A stretch of DNA of 64,000 nucleotides from Escarpia spicata (Eukaryota > Annelida > Polychaeta > Sabellida > Siboglinidae), in the NCBI GenBank assembly GCA_963995525.1, contig OZ023214.1, positions 35,358,469 through 35,422,468 of the forward strand, read 5' to 3'. Below are positions 56,901-61,721 of this stretch, one piece after another; within the stretch, counting starts at the first letter, position 1, and each line of letters opens with the position of its first letter. The notes below the pieces were generated by a model. The model made no database searches. It saw only the letters and a program-made list of their open reading frames with translations, and had not been told where the DNA came from. Both the position numbers and the translations under genes were made by a program.

Positions 56901-59514
56901 ACTGCTTTCGGTGGCGGCATCGTGGATGCGTCGGAATGAACGATAGTAGGAATTGTTTATCTGTAACCGTGTGCATATTTAATGCACTCGTTATGAATGT
57001 AACCTCGGTTTTAAATCTAATCATCCTCGGGAGTCACTCCCATGATAGAGTCGAAATGTTAATAATATACAGGTACATGAAAAACATTTTCGGATATTTT
57101 ATTGTGTGATATAAGTATAATAAGTATACTTTATCTGGATTCTTGTCCCTTTAACACACATAAAAAGTCCATGTACAGTCGCGCCTCATTATAACGCGGT
57201 AGTTGGGGTCAACGAAATGGAACTGCATTATAAATGGGGCGAGTTATAAATGTATTCCAGTATATTCTGCCAGGGGTGCCACCACCACCAAACACAAATA
57301 GTATTCGACAACCCTTGGCATCAAGAATACTGCGGGGAACAAGATGCTCGTCAATGTGTTGTATTGATTTTAAAATGTGATAAGTTATCGAATGCGTGCA
57401 GTAAATCGCATTTTAGTATAATACATCAGTGCAGCGTTTGTGGACGCTGTAATAGCTTGATTGCCTAGCGCCAATTTTCTCCCTGGCTGCAAAAATTATG
57501 TACAATTATCATACCCATAAGATGTATAATAACTATTGTATAATGGTTTGTGCGTGACCACCCCTTCAGCTATTTACATAGAAAAATAGTTTTCACAGAA
57601 ATGGTGAAAGGATTAAGAGAGATTTCACACAAAAGAATGTATGTACTGCAATGCTATCACATAGTTTCCATATCTACGGATGTAAGCCAACATTCTGGTG
57701 CAATAAGAACCTCGAATGAGGATACGTGTGGTTATTAGCCAGAATTTAAGTGATTTTTTGTTGAAAACCTGAATGCCGTGTATTGCAATTTGAGATGTGG
57801 TAGATAAAATACCACAACATCCACAATTCTCAAGATATAAACATAATTTTGATATGTATGGAAAAGCATGCCATTTAAACCAAATCATGTCCAATTTTCA
57901 TTCTGCTGAGATGTGTAGTAAATAGGCCATAGTAGTTTGTGTATCGGACCCCCCATTAACAATTTCATAGAAAACTTATTGTCGCTGATATGGGGAGTGT
58001 AAAAAAGAGTGATTAGGTGATTGCTGCAATGCTGTCACCTATTTTCCATCTCTAGGGATGTAGACCTAGCCAAAAATCACTGAGCATTCATCCCTAAAAA
58101 TGTACCATTGGCCCAAATTAAGACCTAAGTTAGCAGATGCCAGGCTGCCCTAATAATGTAAATCATGCAGTAATTTTGATTATGTCATTGAAAAACCACG
58201 ACGGAGGGAATCCATAAATTGCACTCAATATATTTTTTATATTTAAATAAATAACAACAGTGTTGATTAGAGTGAGAAGAGTTTAATCAAATGTAGTGTG
58301 TTTTACCCAGCACATTAACAGATACAGTTTCATTCAGTGTCTCTCTCTGATTGTGTTGTGTGTGTAGGTGACATGTCTGATTGTATTATGTGCCTGTAGG
58401 TGACGTGTCAGTGCTGGAATGTCAGTTGAGTAGTGACATGTCTGATTGTATTGTGTGTGTAGGTGACATGTCTGAATATATTATGTGCCTGTAGGTAACG
58501 TGTCAGTGCTGGAGTGTCAGTTGAGTAGTGACATATCTGATTGTGTTGTGTGTGTAGGTGACGTGTCTGATTGTGTTATGTGCCTGTACGTGACGTGCCT
58601 GATTGTGTTGTGCCTGTAGGTGGCATGCCAGTGCTGGAGCATCAGTTGAGTAGTGACATGTCTGATTTTGTTGTGTGCCTGTAGGTAAAGTGTCTGATTG
58701 TGTTGTGCCTGTAGGTGACGTGTCAGTGCTGGAGCGTCAGTTGAGTAGTGACATGTCTGATTGTGTTGTGTGCCTGTAGGTAACGTGTCTGATTGTGTTG
58801 TGCCTGTAGGTGACGTGTCAGTGCTGGAGCGTCAGTTGAGTAGTGACATGTCTGATTGTGTTGTGTGCCTGTAGGTAAAGTGTCTGATTGTGTTGTGCCT
58901 GTAGGTGACGTGTCAGTGCTGGAGCGTCAGTTGAGTAGTGACATGTCTGATTGTGTTGTGTGCCTGTAGGTAACGTGTCTGATTGTGTTGTGCCTGTAGG
59001 TGACGTGTCAGTGCTGGAGCGTCAGTTGAGTAGTGACATGTCTGATTGTGTTGTGTGCCTGTAGGTAACGTGTCTGATTGTGTTGTGCCTGTAGGTGACG
59101 TGTCAATGCTGGAGCGTCAGTCGAGTAGTGACATGTCTGATTGTATTGTGTGCCTGTAGGTAACGTGTCTGATTGTGTTGTGCCTGTAGGTGACGTGTCA
59201 GTGCTGGAGCGTCAGTCGAGCAGTGACATGTCTGATTGTGTTGTGTGCCTGTAGGTAACGTGTCTGATTGTGTTGTGCCTGTAGGTGGCGTGCCAGTGGT
59301 GGAGCGTCAGTTGAGCAGTGACATTCAGGTGATGGAGCTGGAACGCAAGCTGCATGAGTTGGAGGAGTCACAGACCTGCTCCATCTGTCTGGAGCACCAG
59401 CGCTCCATTGTCTTCCTGTGTGGCCACGGAGCCTGTGCCAAGTGTGCTCAGCCACTCAAGATCTGCCACATGTGTCGCAAGCCGATCTCAAACAAGATCA
59501 ACGTCTTCAACTGA
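17195..59514 (+). CDS. mib2: mind bomb 2 E3 ubiquitin-protein ligase, 18 coding exons
   Basis: Joined exons (17195-17417, 24174-24345, 24710-24816, 26919-27113, 27423-27559, 28104-28217, 29017-29121, 29693-29855, 39139-39269, 41387-41535, 42669-42825, 43169-43323, 48359-48479, 49030-49132, 49484-49587, 51704-51873, 55135-55298, 59285-59514) total 2700 nt with matching phases at every junction, giving 899 residues. Domains by residue: MIB/HERC2 about 2-72, ZZ zinc finger 80-130, second MIB/HERC2 148-228, Mib repeat region 240-395, roughly nine ankyrin repeats 440-768, RING 778-812 and RING 853-890. Two RINGs and the first-domain sequence fit MIB2, since MIB1 has three RINGs. MIB2 ubiquitylates Notch ligands (Delta/Jagged) for endocytosis; the C-terminal RING is the C3HC4 E2-binding module. 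Start choice: the first ATG after the acceptor, in a GCC-ATG-G context. Short internal exons may have been missed, especially in intron 16. Confidence 0.95.
17681..17950 (+). mobile_element. tRNA-derived SINE (probable)
   Basis: GAGCAGTTAGAGTGCTGGACT near 17695 (shown here split from its neighbours) matches a tRNA-like A box, and GGTTCGATACC at about 17763 a B box. The body is followed by a short A/T-rich tail with AAGTGAAATGAAATTG. Such tRNA-headed elements are common in lophotrochozoan introns. No target-site duplication was identified, and a folded tRNA cannot be drawn, so it is not called as a tRNA gene. Confidence 0.5.
17963..17990. repeat. TA dinucleotide microsatellite
   Basis: About 13 TA repeats lie at the tail of the preceding SINE-like element, a usual place for such expansions. 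Confidence 0.8.
18405..18760 (-). mobile_element. inverted LINE/SINE 3' tail fragment
   Basis: The start reads ATAATAATAACAATAAGC then TTCTATAGCGCTTAGATCC. On the minus strand this is an AAGCGCTATAGAA tail followed by TTATTATTAT, the same tail style as the LINE end at 16080-16120 but in the opposite orientation. The inner limit is uncertain. Confidence 0.45.
19973..20690. repeat. 18-bp minisatellite, about 39 copies
   Basis: The unit is CCTGTTGAACCACAGTGG with variants (CACGGTGG, CAAGGTGA, CATGGTGG). Because 18 is a multiple of three it makes long spurious frames on both strands, for example a Gly-Ser-Thr-Gly-His pattern on the minus strand. These should not be taken for genes. Confidence 0.9.
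20985..22870. repeat. about 30-bp minisatellite, about 60 copies
   Basis: The unit is ATGACACATCAGGATGTCTC followed by CATGATCCCC, with length variants of 28-34 bp. Sub-blocks are duplicated as groups: the TTCCCATGACACATTACAAT run occurs twice (21255-21345 and 21435-21475), and a TCATCAATGA variant dominates 22040-22150 and 22500-22640. Higher-order duplication inside the array is therefore evident. Confidence 0.9.
24174..24345 (+). CDS. mib2: mib2 coding exon 2: ZZ-type zinc finger
   Basis: Residues 75-132 read [20 protein letters not shown], then [20 protein letters not shown] and [11 protein letters not shown]. The spacing C-x2-C ... C-x2-C ... C-x2-C ... H-x-H is that of a ZZ finger binding two zinc ions, all ligands intact. 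The acceptor is TTTTTGTAG and the donor CCTGG then GTACGG, phase 2. Confidence 0.95.
24346..24709 (+). other. mib2: mib2 intron 2
   Basis: A short 364-bp intron running from GTACGG to TTTGTTGCAG. No array or transposon is visible, unlike most other introns of this gene. Confidence 0.85.
24710..24816 (+). CDS. mib2: mib2 coding exon 3: linker and start of second MIB/HERC2 domain
   Basis: Residues 132-168 read [20 protein letters not shown] then [17 protein letters not shown]. The second half begins another MIB/HERC2 domain (W-x-W-x4-QDGG). A basic, Ser-rich linker separates it from the ZZ finger. The donor is GACG then GTGGGT, phase 1. Confidence 0.93.
25080..25418 (+). repeat. about 30-bp tandem array with GTTGCTAGGCAAC motif, left part
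   Basis: The imperfect palindrome GTTGCTAGGCAAC recurs about every 30 bp, joined by AGTAAACTGTCTGTGTT. About ten motif copies lie here and three more after the transposon. The motif resembles the X-box bound by RFX transcription factors (GTTGCC, short spacer, GGCAAC). The final unit (about 26900-26918) supplies the acceptor of exon 4, GTTGTTGCCAG, in register with the GTTGTTGCTAG of the other units. Confidence 0.8.
25419..26810 (+). mobile_element. internally deleted hAT-like transposon with transposase remnants
   Basis: The ends are inverted: CAGGGATGAGA at the left, TCTCATCCCTG at the right with one slightly shifted block between. The flanks share AAACTG (25413-25418 and 26811-26816), where an uninterrupted array unit reads GTAAACTGTC, so the element split the array. 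Inside, 25860-26040 gives WNWAWLERS and [14 protein letters not shown], an N-terminal zinc-finger-like piece. A second frame (about 26150-26360) gives [20 protein letters not shown] and [12 protein letters not shown], like the hAT C-terminal dimerisation region. A Lys-rich tail ends at 26592. The catalytic middle is missing. Confidence 0.7.
26811..26918 (+). repeat. about 30-bp tandem array, right part, containing the exon 4 acceptor
   Basis: The array resumes after the transposon with GATGCTAGGCAAC, GTTGCTAGGCAAC and GTTGCTGGGCAAC, then GTTGCCAG leading directly into exon 4. The copy at the junction is the one used as the splice acceptor. Confidence 0.8.
26919..27113 (+). CDS. mib2: mib2 coding exon 4: second MIB/HERC2 domain
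   Basis: Residues 168-233 include [40 protein letters not shown] and [20 protein letters not shown], then LPILG. This completes the second MIB/HERC2 domain with strong MIB2-like sequence. The donor is CTAG then GTGAGA, phase 1. Confidence 0.95.
27114..27422 (+). other. mib2: mib2 intron 4
   Basis: A 309-bp AT-rich intron with no array or element; the acceptor is TTGGTGACAG. Confidence 0.85.
27423..27559 (+). CDS. mib2: mib2 coding exon 5: Mib repeat region, first part
   Basis: Residues 233-278 read [40 protein letters not shown] and NPRMAE. The [12 protein letters not shown] block is highly conserved in MIB proteins. It ends exactly at a codon boundary (GAG then GTGTGT). Confidence 0.94.
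27560..28103 (+). other. mib2: mib2 intron 5
   Basis: A 544-bp intron with no recognisable repeat or coding similarity; the acceptor is AATGTTTCAG. Confidence 0.85.
28104..28217 (+). CDS. mib2: mib2 coding exon 6: Mib repeat region, ends inside a tandem array
   Basis: Residues 279-316 read [38 protein letters not shown]. The last 33 bases ([11 protein letters not shown]) are also the start of the first unit of a 43-bp array, and the donor GTAAGT at 28218 is the first of ten. WTFH-x-G-x-LTK is conserved in MIB proteins, so the exon is ancestral to the array. Confidence 0.94.
28185..28612 (+). repeat. 43-bp donor-carrying tandem array, 10 copies, straddling the exon 6 edge
   Basis: The unit starts TGGACCTTCCATGCTGGCTC, continues TCTCACTAAAGTT and ends with the donor GTAAGTATAC. 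Donor copies lie at 28218, 28261, 28304, 28347, 28390, 28433, 28476, 28519, 28562 and 28605. Read-through past the first donor meets TAA in the second unit, so only the first copy is productive. The copies are nearly identical except the last two. Confidence 0.95.
28613..29016 (+). other. mib2: mib2 intron 6, remainder, with acceptor-proximal ~30-bp repeats
   Basis: From 28826 to the acceptor at 29016 the words GTGACACCTGTCAG and TGCTGACACTGAC recur at about 30-bp spacing with strong divergence. The true acceptor GTGTGTGTCAG is the last member. This looks like an old acceptor-side array. The sequence 28620-28820 shows nothing notable. Confidence 0.65.
29017..29121 (+). CDS. mib2: mib2 coding exon 7: Mib repeat region
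   Basis: Residues 317-351 read [20 protein letters not shown] then [15 protein letters not shown]. This parallels exon 5 (VGD...V...L..MQEGHGGW) as the second copy of the Mib repeat. It is phase 0 at both ends; the donor is TAC then GTGAGT. Confidence 0.93.
29122..29692 (+). other. mib2: mib2 intron 7
   Basis: A 571-bp AT-rich intron with a short TA/CATA tract near 29535. No array or gene was seen; the acceptor is GACTGTCTGTAG. Confidence 0.8.
29693..29855 (+). CDS. mib2: mib2 coding exon 8: end of Mib repeat region; 3' edge is the first array unit
   Basis: Residues 352-406 read [36 protein letters not shown], then [18 protein letters not shown]. The last ~18 residues are encoded by the first unit of the 63-bp array and have no clear counterpart in vertebrate MIB2. 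The exon ends TCCA before GTAAGT (phase 1), joining GC of exon 9 to make serine. Later donors in the array could extend this exon in frame. Confidence 0.9.
29804..37190 (+). repeat. 63-bp donor-carrying megasatellite-like array, about 117 copies (7.4 kb)
   Basis: The unit reads CAGACCTCTCACAGCAAACA, CAACACACTGACACGAGACC, then AGTGTGCCTCCA and the donor GTAAGTACAGA. It starts within exon 8 and fills most of intron 8. The first seven donors (29856, 29919, 29982, 30045, 30108, 30171, 30234) lie in a continuous open frame with exon 8; the ACATGAG variant brings TGA at 30278-30280. Further right many units have TCTAGTATGTAC, weakening the donor. Variants are grouped in blocks, showing multi-unit duplications. 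The long minus-strand frame (2469 codons) is a by-product of the period being divisible by three. Confidence 0.95.
37191..39125 (+). repeat. 28-bp tandem array, about 69 copies, acceptor side of intron 8
   Basis: The unit is CCTGTGTGTTTGTTCCTGTA followed by TACTACAA, with a GTTGACAG-containing variant near 37655-37735, 37930-38010 and 38955. A block around 37530-37700 is repeated about 273 bp further on. The last, diverged unit (ACTAAAACCTG then TTTTGGTGTTATAG) forms the exon 9 acceptor region. All three forward frames stay open for long stretches because 28 is not divisible by three and stops are rare. These are not genes. Confidence 0.9.
39139..39269 (+). CDS. mib2: mib2 coding exon 9: linker into ankyrin region
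   Basis: Residues 406-449 read [40 protein letters not shown] and HPEQ. The part from [20 protein letters not shown] starts the ankyrin-type helices. The exon ends at CAG before GTAGGT, phase 0; this edge is copied in the following 38-bp array. Confidence 0.92.
39258..39586 (+). repeat. 38-bp donor-carrying array, left part, straddling the exon 9 edge
   Basis: The exon end CACCCTGAGCAG plus GTAGGTTAACTCTACGTTGT is copied as CACCCAGAACAG plus GTAGGTGAGTTCTATGTTGT and GGTCTG. Reading past the first donor meets TAA at 39276-39278, so only the first copy is productive. A small transposon interrupts the array at 39587-40042. Confidence 0.9.
39587..40042. mobile_element. 456-bp MITE-like element inside the 38-bp array
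   Basis: The left end GGGGTTAGGATACTGTTAG and the right end, whose complement reads GGGGTCAGCACACTGTCAG, are inverted repeats matching at about 15 of 19 positions. The flanks are TTAT on both sides, while the uninterrupted array reads GAGTTATATG, so a 4-bp (or overlapping 3-bp) duplication accompanied insertion. There is no coding frame inside. The family is unassigned; a Harbinger-like origin is possible. Confidence 0.6.
40043..40945 (+). repeat. 38-bp donor-carrying array, right part
   Basis: About 23 further units of the exon-9-edge repeat. Many have AACAAGTAGGTGAG or AACAAATAGGTGAG in place of AACAGGTAGGT, which weakens or destroys the donor. The sequence 40946-41386 is unique and ends in the exon 10 acceptor. 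Confidence 0.9.
41387..41535 (+). CDS. mib2: mib2 coding exon 10: ankyrin repeats
   Basis: Residues 450-499 read [40 protein letters not shown] and [10 protein letters not shown]. It contains one complete ankyrin repeat and the start of the next ([10 protein letters not shown]). The donor is TTTGG then GTACGT, phase 2, so the next exon must begin with one base completing Gly. Confidence 0.95.
41536..41859 (+). other. mib2: mib2 intron 10, unique part
   Basis: About 320 bp of AT-rich unique sequence between the exon 10 donor and the 33-bp array. Nothing else was recognised. Confidence 0.75.
41860..42680 (+). repeat. 33-bp acceptor-carrying array, 25 acceptors, straddling the exon 11 start
   Basis: The unit is GTCAGTTGTGTTTGCAG (acceptor) followed by TAACCAGTCTGTAACA. 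AG ends lie at 41876 and every 33 bp to 42668 (24 exact intervals, no indels). The last acceptor leads to TAACCAGCCGGAG, exon 11. The forward frame through the whole array is open (41845-42837) and is the same frame as exon 11. Any upstream acceptor would insert n copies of an 11-residue module, [11 protein letters not shown] and variants. Confidence 0.95.
42669..42825 (+). CDS. mib2: mib2 coding exon 11: ankyrin repeats
   Basis: Residues 499-551 read [40 protein letters not shown] and [13 protein letters not shown]. It completes the repeat begun in exon 10 (HYSVFG-NQPEV matches the HYAALGNQPE pattern of MIB2) and adds another. The conserved NQ confirms that the last acceptor of the array is the ancestral one. 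The donor is CAG then GTCAGT, phase 0. Confidence 0.94.
42820..42950 (+). repeat. 25-bp donor-carrying array, 5 copies, straddling the exon 11 end
   Basis: The unit is ATACAG (exon edge) plus GTCAGTTCATGACCTCTGT. Donors lie at 42826, 42851, 42876, 42901 and 42926. Reading past the first donor reaches TGA within four codons (GTC AGT TCA TGA). Exon 11 therefore has an acceptor array on one side and a donor array on the other. Confidence 0.92.
43169..43323 (+). CDS. mib2: mib2 coding exon 12: ankyrin repeats
   Basis: Residues 552-603 read [40 protein letters not shown] and [12 protein letters not shown]. It encodes one ankyrin repeat and most of the first helix of the next. The donor is CACAT then GTAAGT, phase 2; M603 is completed by the first base of exon 13. 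Confidence 0.94.
43324..48358 (+). other. mib2: mib2 intron 12 (5 kb), mostly one tandem array
   Basis: This intron runs from GTAAGT to CGTTGTAG. The array fills 43430-47960. The remaining 47961-48358 is AT-rich unique sequence with no recognised feature. Confidence 0.85.
43430..47960 (+). repeat. 60-bp tandem array, about 75 copies, with higher-order blocks
   Basis: The unit is ATTGATATCCTTCTTGTGAA, CCAGTGGTGATGTTATCATC, then ATTCAGCTCTACTCACATGG; a 57-bp variant lacks one ATC. Blocks recur as groups: the AAAATGTGGTGACGTTATC variant appears near 44219, 44812, 45292 and 46770, each followed by the same order of variants. Four identical 65-codon frames (44443, 45514, 46114, 46942) mark these block copies and are not genes. 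Unlike the other arrays, no unit matches a mib2 exon edge. Confidence 0.93.
48359..48479 (+). CDS. mib2: mib2 coding exon 13: ankyrin repeat
   Basis: Residues 603-643 read [40 protein letters not shown] and M. It is very close to the vertebrate MIB2 repeat (RQLVD-KK-DGF-ALHLAALN). The donor is ATG then GTGACA, weaker than most in this gene. Confidence 0.93.
48480..49029 (+). other. mib2: mib2 intron 13
   Basis: A 550-bp intron without tandem repeats; the acceptor is GTGTTCACAG. Confidence 0.8.
49030..49132 (+). CDS. mib2: mib2 coding exon 14: ankyrin repeat
   Basis: Residues 644-678 read [36 protein letters not shown] standard ankyrin unit (T-x-LLLA-x2[10 protein letters not shown]). The donor is AATG then GTAACA, phase 1. 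Confidence 0.92.
49133..49483 (+). other. mib2: mib2 intron 14
   Basis: A 351-bp AT-rich intron, no array; the acceptor is CATGTCACAG. Confidence 0.8.
49484..49587 (+). CDS. mib2: mib2 coding exon 15: ankyrin repeat
   Basis: Residues 678-712 read [39 protein letters not shown] matches the MIB2 repeat with its acidic turn. The donor is GAG then GTAAGT, phase 0. Confidence 0.93.
49588..51703 (+). other. mib2: mib2 intron 15
   Basis: This intron holds about 330 bp of unique sequence and then a 37-bp array that ends about 15-30 bp before the exon 16 acceptor GTGGCTACAG. Confidence 0.85.
49915..51690 (+). repeat. 37-bp tandem array, about 47 copies, homogenised toward the 3' side
   Basis: The unit is GAATGTACCTGCCACATCTC followed by CACTACTGCTACACCGT. 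The left third is a mixture of variants (CCCGCCACATGTCCGCT, CCCGTCACATCTCC, ACACTGT), while the copies from about 50640 on are almost all identical. The final unit drifts into ACCGTGCATGTATGTGTGGC just before the acceptor. Confidence 0.93.
51704..51873 (+). CDS. mib2: mib2 coding exon 16: last ankyrin repeat
   Basis: Residues 713-769 read [40 protein letters not shown] and [16 protein letters not shown]. It carries a Ser-rich insertion and the final ankyrin repeat ([20 protein letters not shown]). The donor is ACG then GTGAGT, phase 2. Confidence 0.93.
51874..52274 (+). other. mib2: mib2 intron 16, unique part
   Basis: About 400 bp of AT-rich unique sequence before the 50-bp array. A short additional exon here cannot be excluded, but the phases of exons 16 and 17 fit without one. 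Confidence 0.65.
52275..55184 (+). repeat. 50-bp acceptor-carrying array, about 57 copies, straddling the exon 17 start
   Basis: The unit is GTGTGTTGTTCTTCAG (acceptor) followed by AGAGTTCCTTGAGTCAGACA and GTCCTGAGTGCTGG. The last unit runs into exon 17, where the same bases encode [13 protein letters not shown] longer variant unit with AGTTAAAGCTTTGAG recurs at 53177, 53831 and 54683, marking multi-unit block duplications of about 650-850 bp. Because 50 is not a multiple of three and out-of-register frames hit stops, upstream acceptors appear non-productive. Confidence 0.95.
55135..55298 (+). CDS. mib2: mib2 coding exon 17: first RING finger
   Basis: Residues 769-824 read [40 protein letters not shown] and [16 protein letters not shown]. 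The C-x2-C ... C-x-H ... C-x2-C ... C-x2-C spacing is the atypical first RING of MIB2. The first sixteen residues coincide with the last unit of the 50-bp array; the conserved ECxVCSE shows the exon came first. The donor is CCAG then GTGGGT, phase 1. Confidence 0.94.
55719..58129. mobile_element. 2.4-kb segment bounded by ~140-bp inverted repeats (unclassified element)
   Basis: The left arm (55719-55858) contains GGTACATTTTTAGGGACGAA and GTGATTTTTGGCTAGGCCTA; the right arm (58000-58129) carries the same words in inverted orientation, with about 85% identity by eye. Inside are GC-richer stretches: 56628-56882 (+) reads [20 protein letters not shown] and a Cys/Arg-rich end, and the opposite strand has a Thr/Ser-rich open stretch. 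Neither is recognised. CAGTCGCACCTCTATAATTC (55867) and CAGTCGCGCCTCATTATAAC (57177) resemble pogo/Tigger-type ends but are in direct orientation, so they may be unrelated fragments. Confidence 0.45.
56015..56135. repeat. TA/CATA-rich microsatellite tract
   Basis: Several TATATATA runs with CATA interruptions make short Tyr/Ile-rich frames on both strands. They are not coding. Confidence 0.8.
58350..59320 (+). repeat. 95-bp acceptor-carrying array straddling the exon 18 start
   Basis: The unit is GTGACGTGTCAGTGCTGGAG, CGTCAGTTGAGTAGTGACAT, GTCTGATTGTGTTGTGTGCC, TGTAGGTAACGTGTCTGATT, GTGTTGTGCCTGTAG. Unit starts are 58715, 58810, 58905, 59000, 59095, 59190 and finally exon 18 at 59285; all but the older left part have an exact 95-bp period. 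Each copy would encode [20 protein letters not shown] and then L and TAG, so upstream acceptors give a stop. The left part (58350-58714) has shorter, more diverged units. Confidence 0.95.
59285..59514 (+). CDS. mib2: mib2 coding exon 18: coiled linker, C-terminal catalytic RING, stop
   Basis: Residues 824-899 read [60 protein letters not shown] and [16 protein letters not shown], then TGA. CSIC-x9-C-GHGAC-x2-C-x7-CHMC is an intact C3HC4 RING. The 840-850 segment ([12 protein letters not shown]) is a short helical lead-in typical of Mib proteins. The ending I-x-VF is conserved in MIB family members. Confidence 0.96.
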
Positions 59515-61640
59515 CGAGTCATGTGTCGGGTCAGTGGAGTCTCATTGAGAGGACACAGCAGGGACTGGTGAAGTCAGCACTTGGCCTGTGATGTCAGGGC
59601 TTTGAGTTTACTGTAGAAAAGTCACCATCTGGGATACAACAGCCTCACCCATCTTCACTTAGAGGTTGTTCATCAGGTACTGTCACGACTAACCTACTGC
59701 AAGGTTCACAAGAAGTCACTCAGTTCTGTTAGTAAGGGAAGGAATTATGTTGATCAGTTGTGAAAATAGTACTTCGCTTCTGTTTCTGTGGCTGCAAGCA
59801 TGTCCAGACATTTGGCCATAGATTGACAAATGTTGACACCTTTAATTTAAAGGTTTGCTAATTAAATATATGCTCAATGTTATTTATAAATGTGTTTAAC
59901 GGATTTTCAACACTTTAAATATTGCCCAGAACCAGTTGGTTGGTATTTTTAATACATTTCATTTATGGTAGTAACGACAAAGACACTGTAAGAACCGGCA
60001 AGTGCCCATTTTAGTACACCAATGACACATGACCTGGCGGGGTTTGCTGTACCCTGTATGTAGCATGTTTGCTGTCAGTATTATCCGGATGACTTTCAAC
60101 TGTTGTACCGTGCACGACGCCTTGAGCGTAGCAATAAGGTGTGCCATGGTTGATCAAGGACATTGTTTGTTTTAGCCGTGTAATAACCGAGTCCTCTGCT
60201 GTACATATTATATTTGCCTGGGTGAGTAACCAGCCAAATGTTGGTGCTGTAAACAAGTGTAGATGTTTTAATTGGTGATGTAGCCAAATGTTGGTGCTGT
60301 AAACAAGTGTAGATGTTTTAATTGGTGATGTGTCATGGAAGCAGCTGGGTTAACCGTATATAGAATGTTGGGGCAAGGCTGTCTTCACTAGTATGTTTTC
60401 CCGCAGGAGCAACACTTTTTTATTTTGATAAATACTTTAAAAGGATACTATTCCTTCTTGCCCCACTGTAGACATTTTCAAAAAGTGGTTCCACAGTTAA
60501 GCAGTTATTTTTAATAAAAAATTTGTTTTTAAAACTAGACACAAGGAAGTGATGTAGAACTACTGCACTTCTAAAAGTCTCATAAGACTAGTGCACTGTG
60601 GCTAGCCCGAACATGCTCAATATAGTAATTCCTGTGAAAGCTTGACCTTAATATATATATACACACACACAGGATTAACAATTATAATAGTGACATGTGT
60701 GCTTGCTATGACTAGTGCCAACCTTCTACATATCCAAGCTATTGTGGCAAAACGTAAGCCAGATGTTCCGTCTTACAGAGTTACTCTAGAAATGATCAGT
60801 GATTTTAATGCAATGTAGAATTGGTTATGGCCGTGTTGATTTCTTTTGGAAATTCGGTAATTTCACTGCTCATTAATACACCAGTTTATGGGACTATCCA
60901 GAAATAAATGCTGCAATCTCAGTTGATATTATACTCATTGGCTTTGTTTGATAGTTTAACTACAGCTGAAGCATTTTATTTATTATATACTATTTGCATG
61001 CAAAGTTGTCTAAACCTATTATATAAGTAGATTTTAATAGTGTAGTAATTGGTTATTGTACAGTTAAACTTGTTATGATATTGTATGTTATATATTGAAC
61101 AAATTATATATAATAAAGATTATAAATATATATTATAAATTATGTAATGTATTTTATGTACTTTCATCGCATGTTTGCTCAATTGAAGTTGTTAGATGCC
61201 ACTAAACCTTCAAAGAACAACACAACTTTGCAACTGTTTTACTTTAGAAGTAATTTAATACTTCAATATAGTGTATACAGTGTGCTAGCATTGGCTTGGC
61301 GCCATGCTATCTGTACATAGCAGCTTTCTGGTACAACATTCTCAAATCTTAAACATCAAAACGAACAGTGTGATATAATTGATATAAAACTGGCTTACTT
61401 CAGGTTCTCTTTCATGTAACCATGTACATGTAACCCTGTACTAATTAATAAGTATGCCTTTGTGTACAGCCAGTACAAATAAACTTGTCTTTGTGTACAG
61501 TCAGTACAAATAAACTTGTCTTTGTGTACAGTCAGTACAAATAAACTTGTCTTTGTGTACAGTCAGTACAAATAAATCTGTCTGTGTTCAGTTAGTAAAA
61601 ACAAAACTGTCGCTGTGTACAGTCTAATAAACATGTCTAT
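59515..61640 (+). other. mib2: mib2 3' UTR and polyadenylation region
   Basis: No coding similarity follows the stop. AATAAA-type hexamers occur near 60515, 60904 and 61112 (TATAATAAAGATTATAAA), then five more in a 31-bp tandem repeat. A 50-bp segment (AGCCAAATGTTGGTGCTGTA ... GGTGATGT) is duplicated in tandem at about 60231-60331. Which hexamer ends the transcript cannot be told from sequence. Confidence 0.6.
61458..61626 (+). repeat. 31-bp tandem repeat, about 5 copies, each with AATAAA
   Basis: The unit is CAGTACAAATAAACTTGTCT followed by TTGTGTACAGT. The first copies are nearly identical and the last two diverge (AATAAATCTG, AAACAAAAC). Each full copy carries a canonical polyadenylation hexamer and a GT-rich segment just downstream. 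Confidence 0.85.
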
Positions 61641-61721
61641 AAAAATGTTGATTGCCCGAGTTGGTAGAAAAGAACTGTTTAATGTGTTTGTTTAAAACAC
61701 AAAAACAATGTGTTTGTTTAA

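Larger units (their letters stand above)
55299..59284 (+). other. mib2: mib2 intron 17 (4 kb)
   Basis: It contains an inverted-repeat-bounded segment (55719-58129), TA-rich microsatellites near 56020-56130, and an exon-18-derived array at 58350-59300. No other host exon was recognised. Confidence 0.8.
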
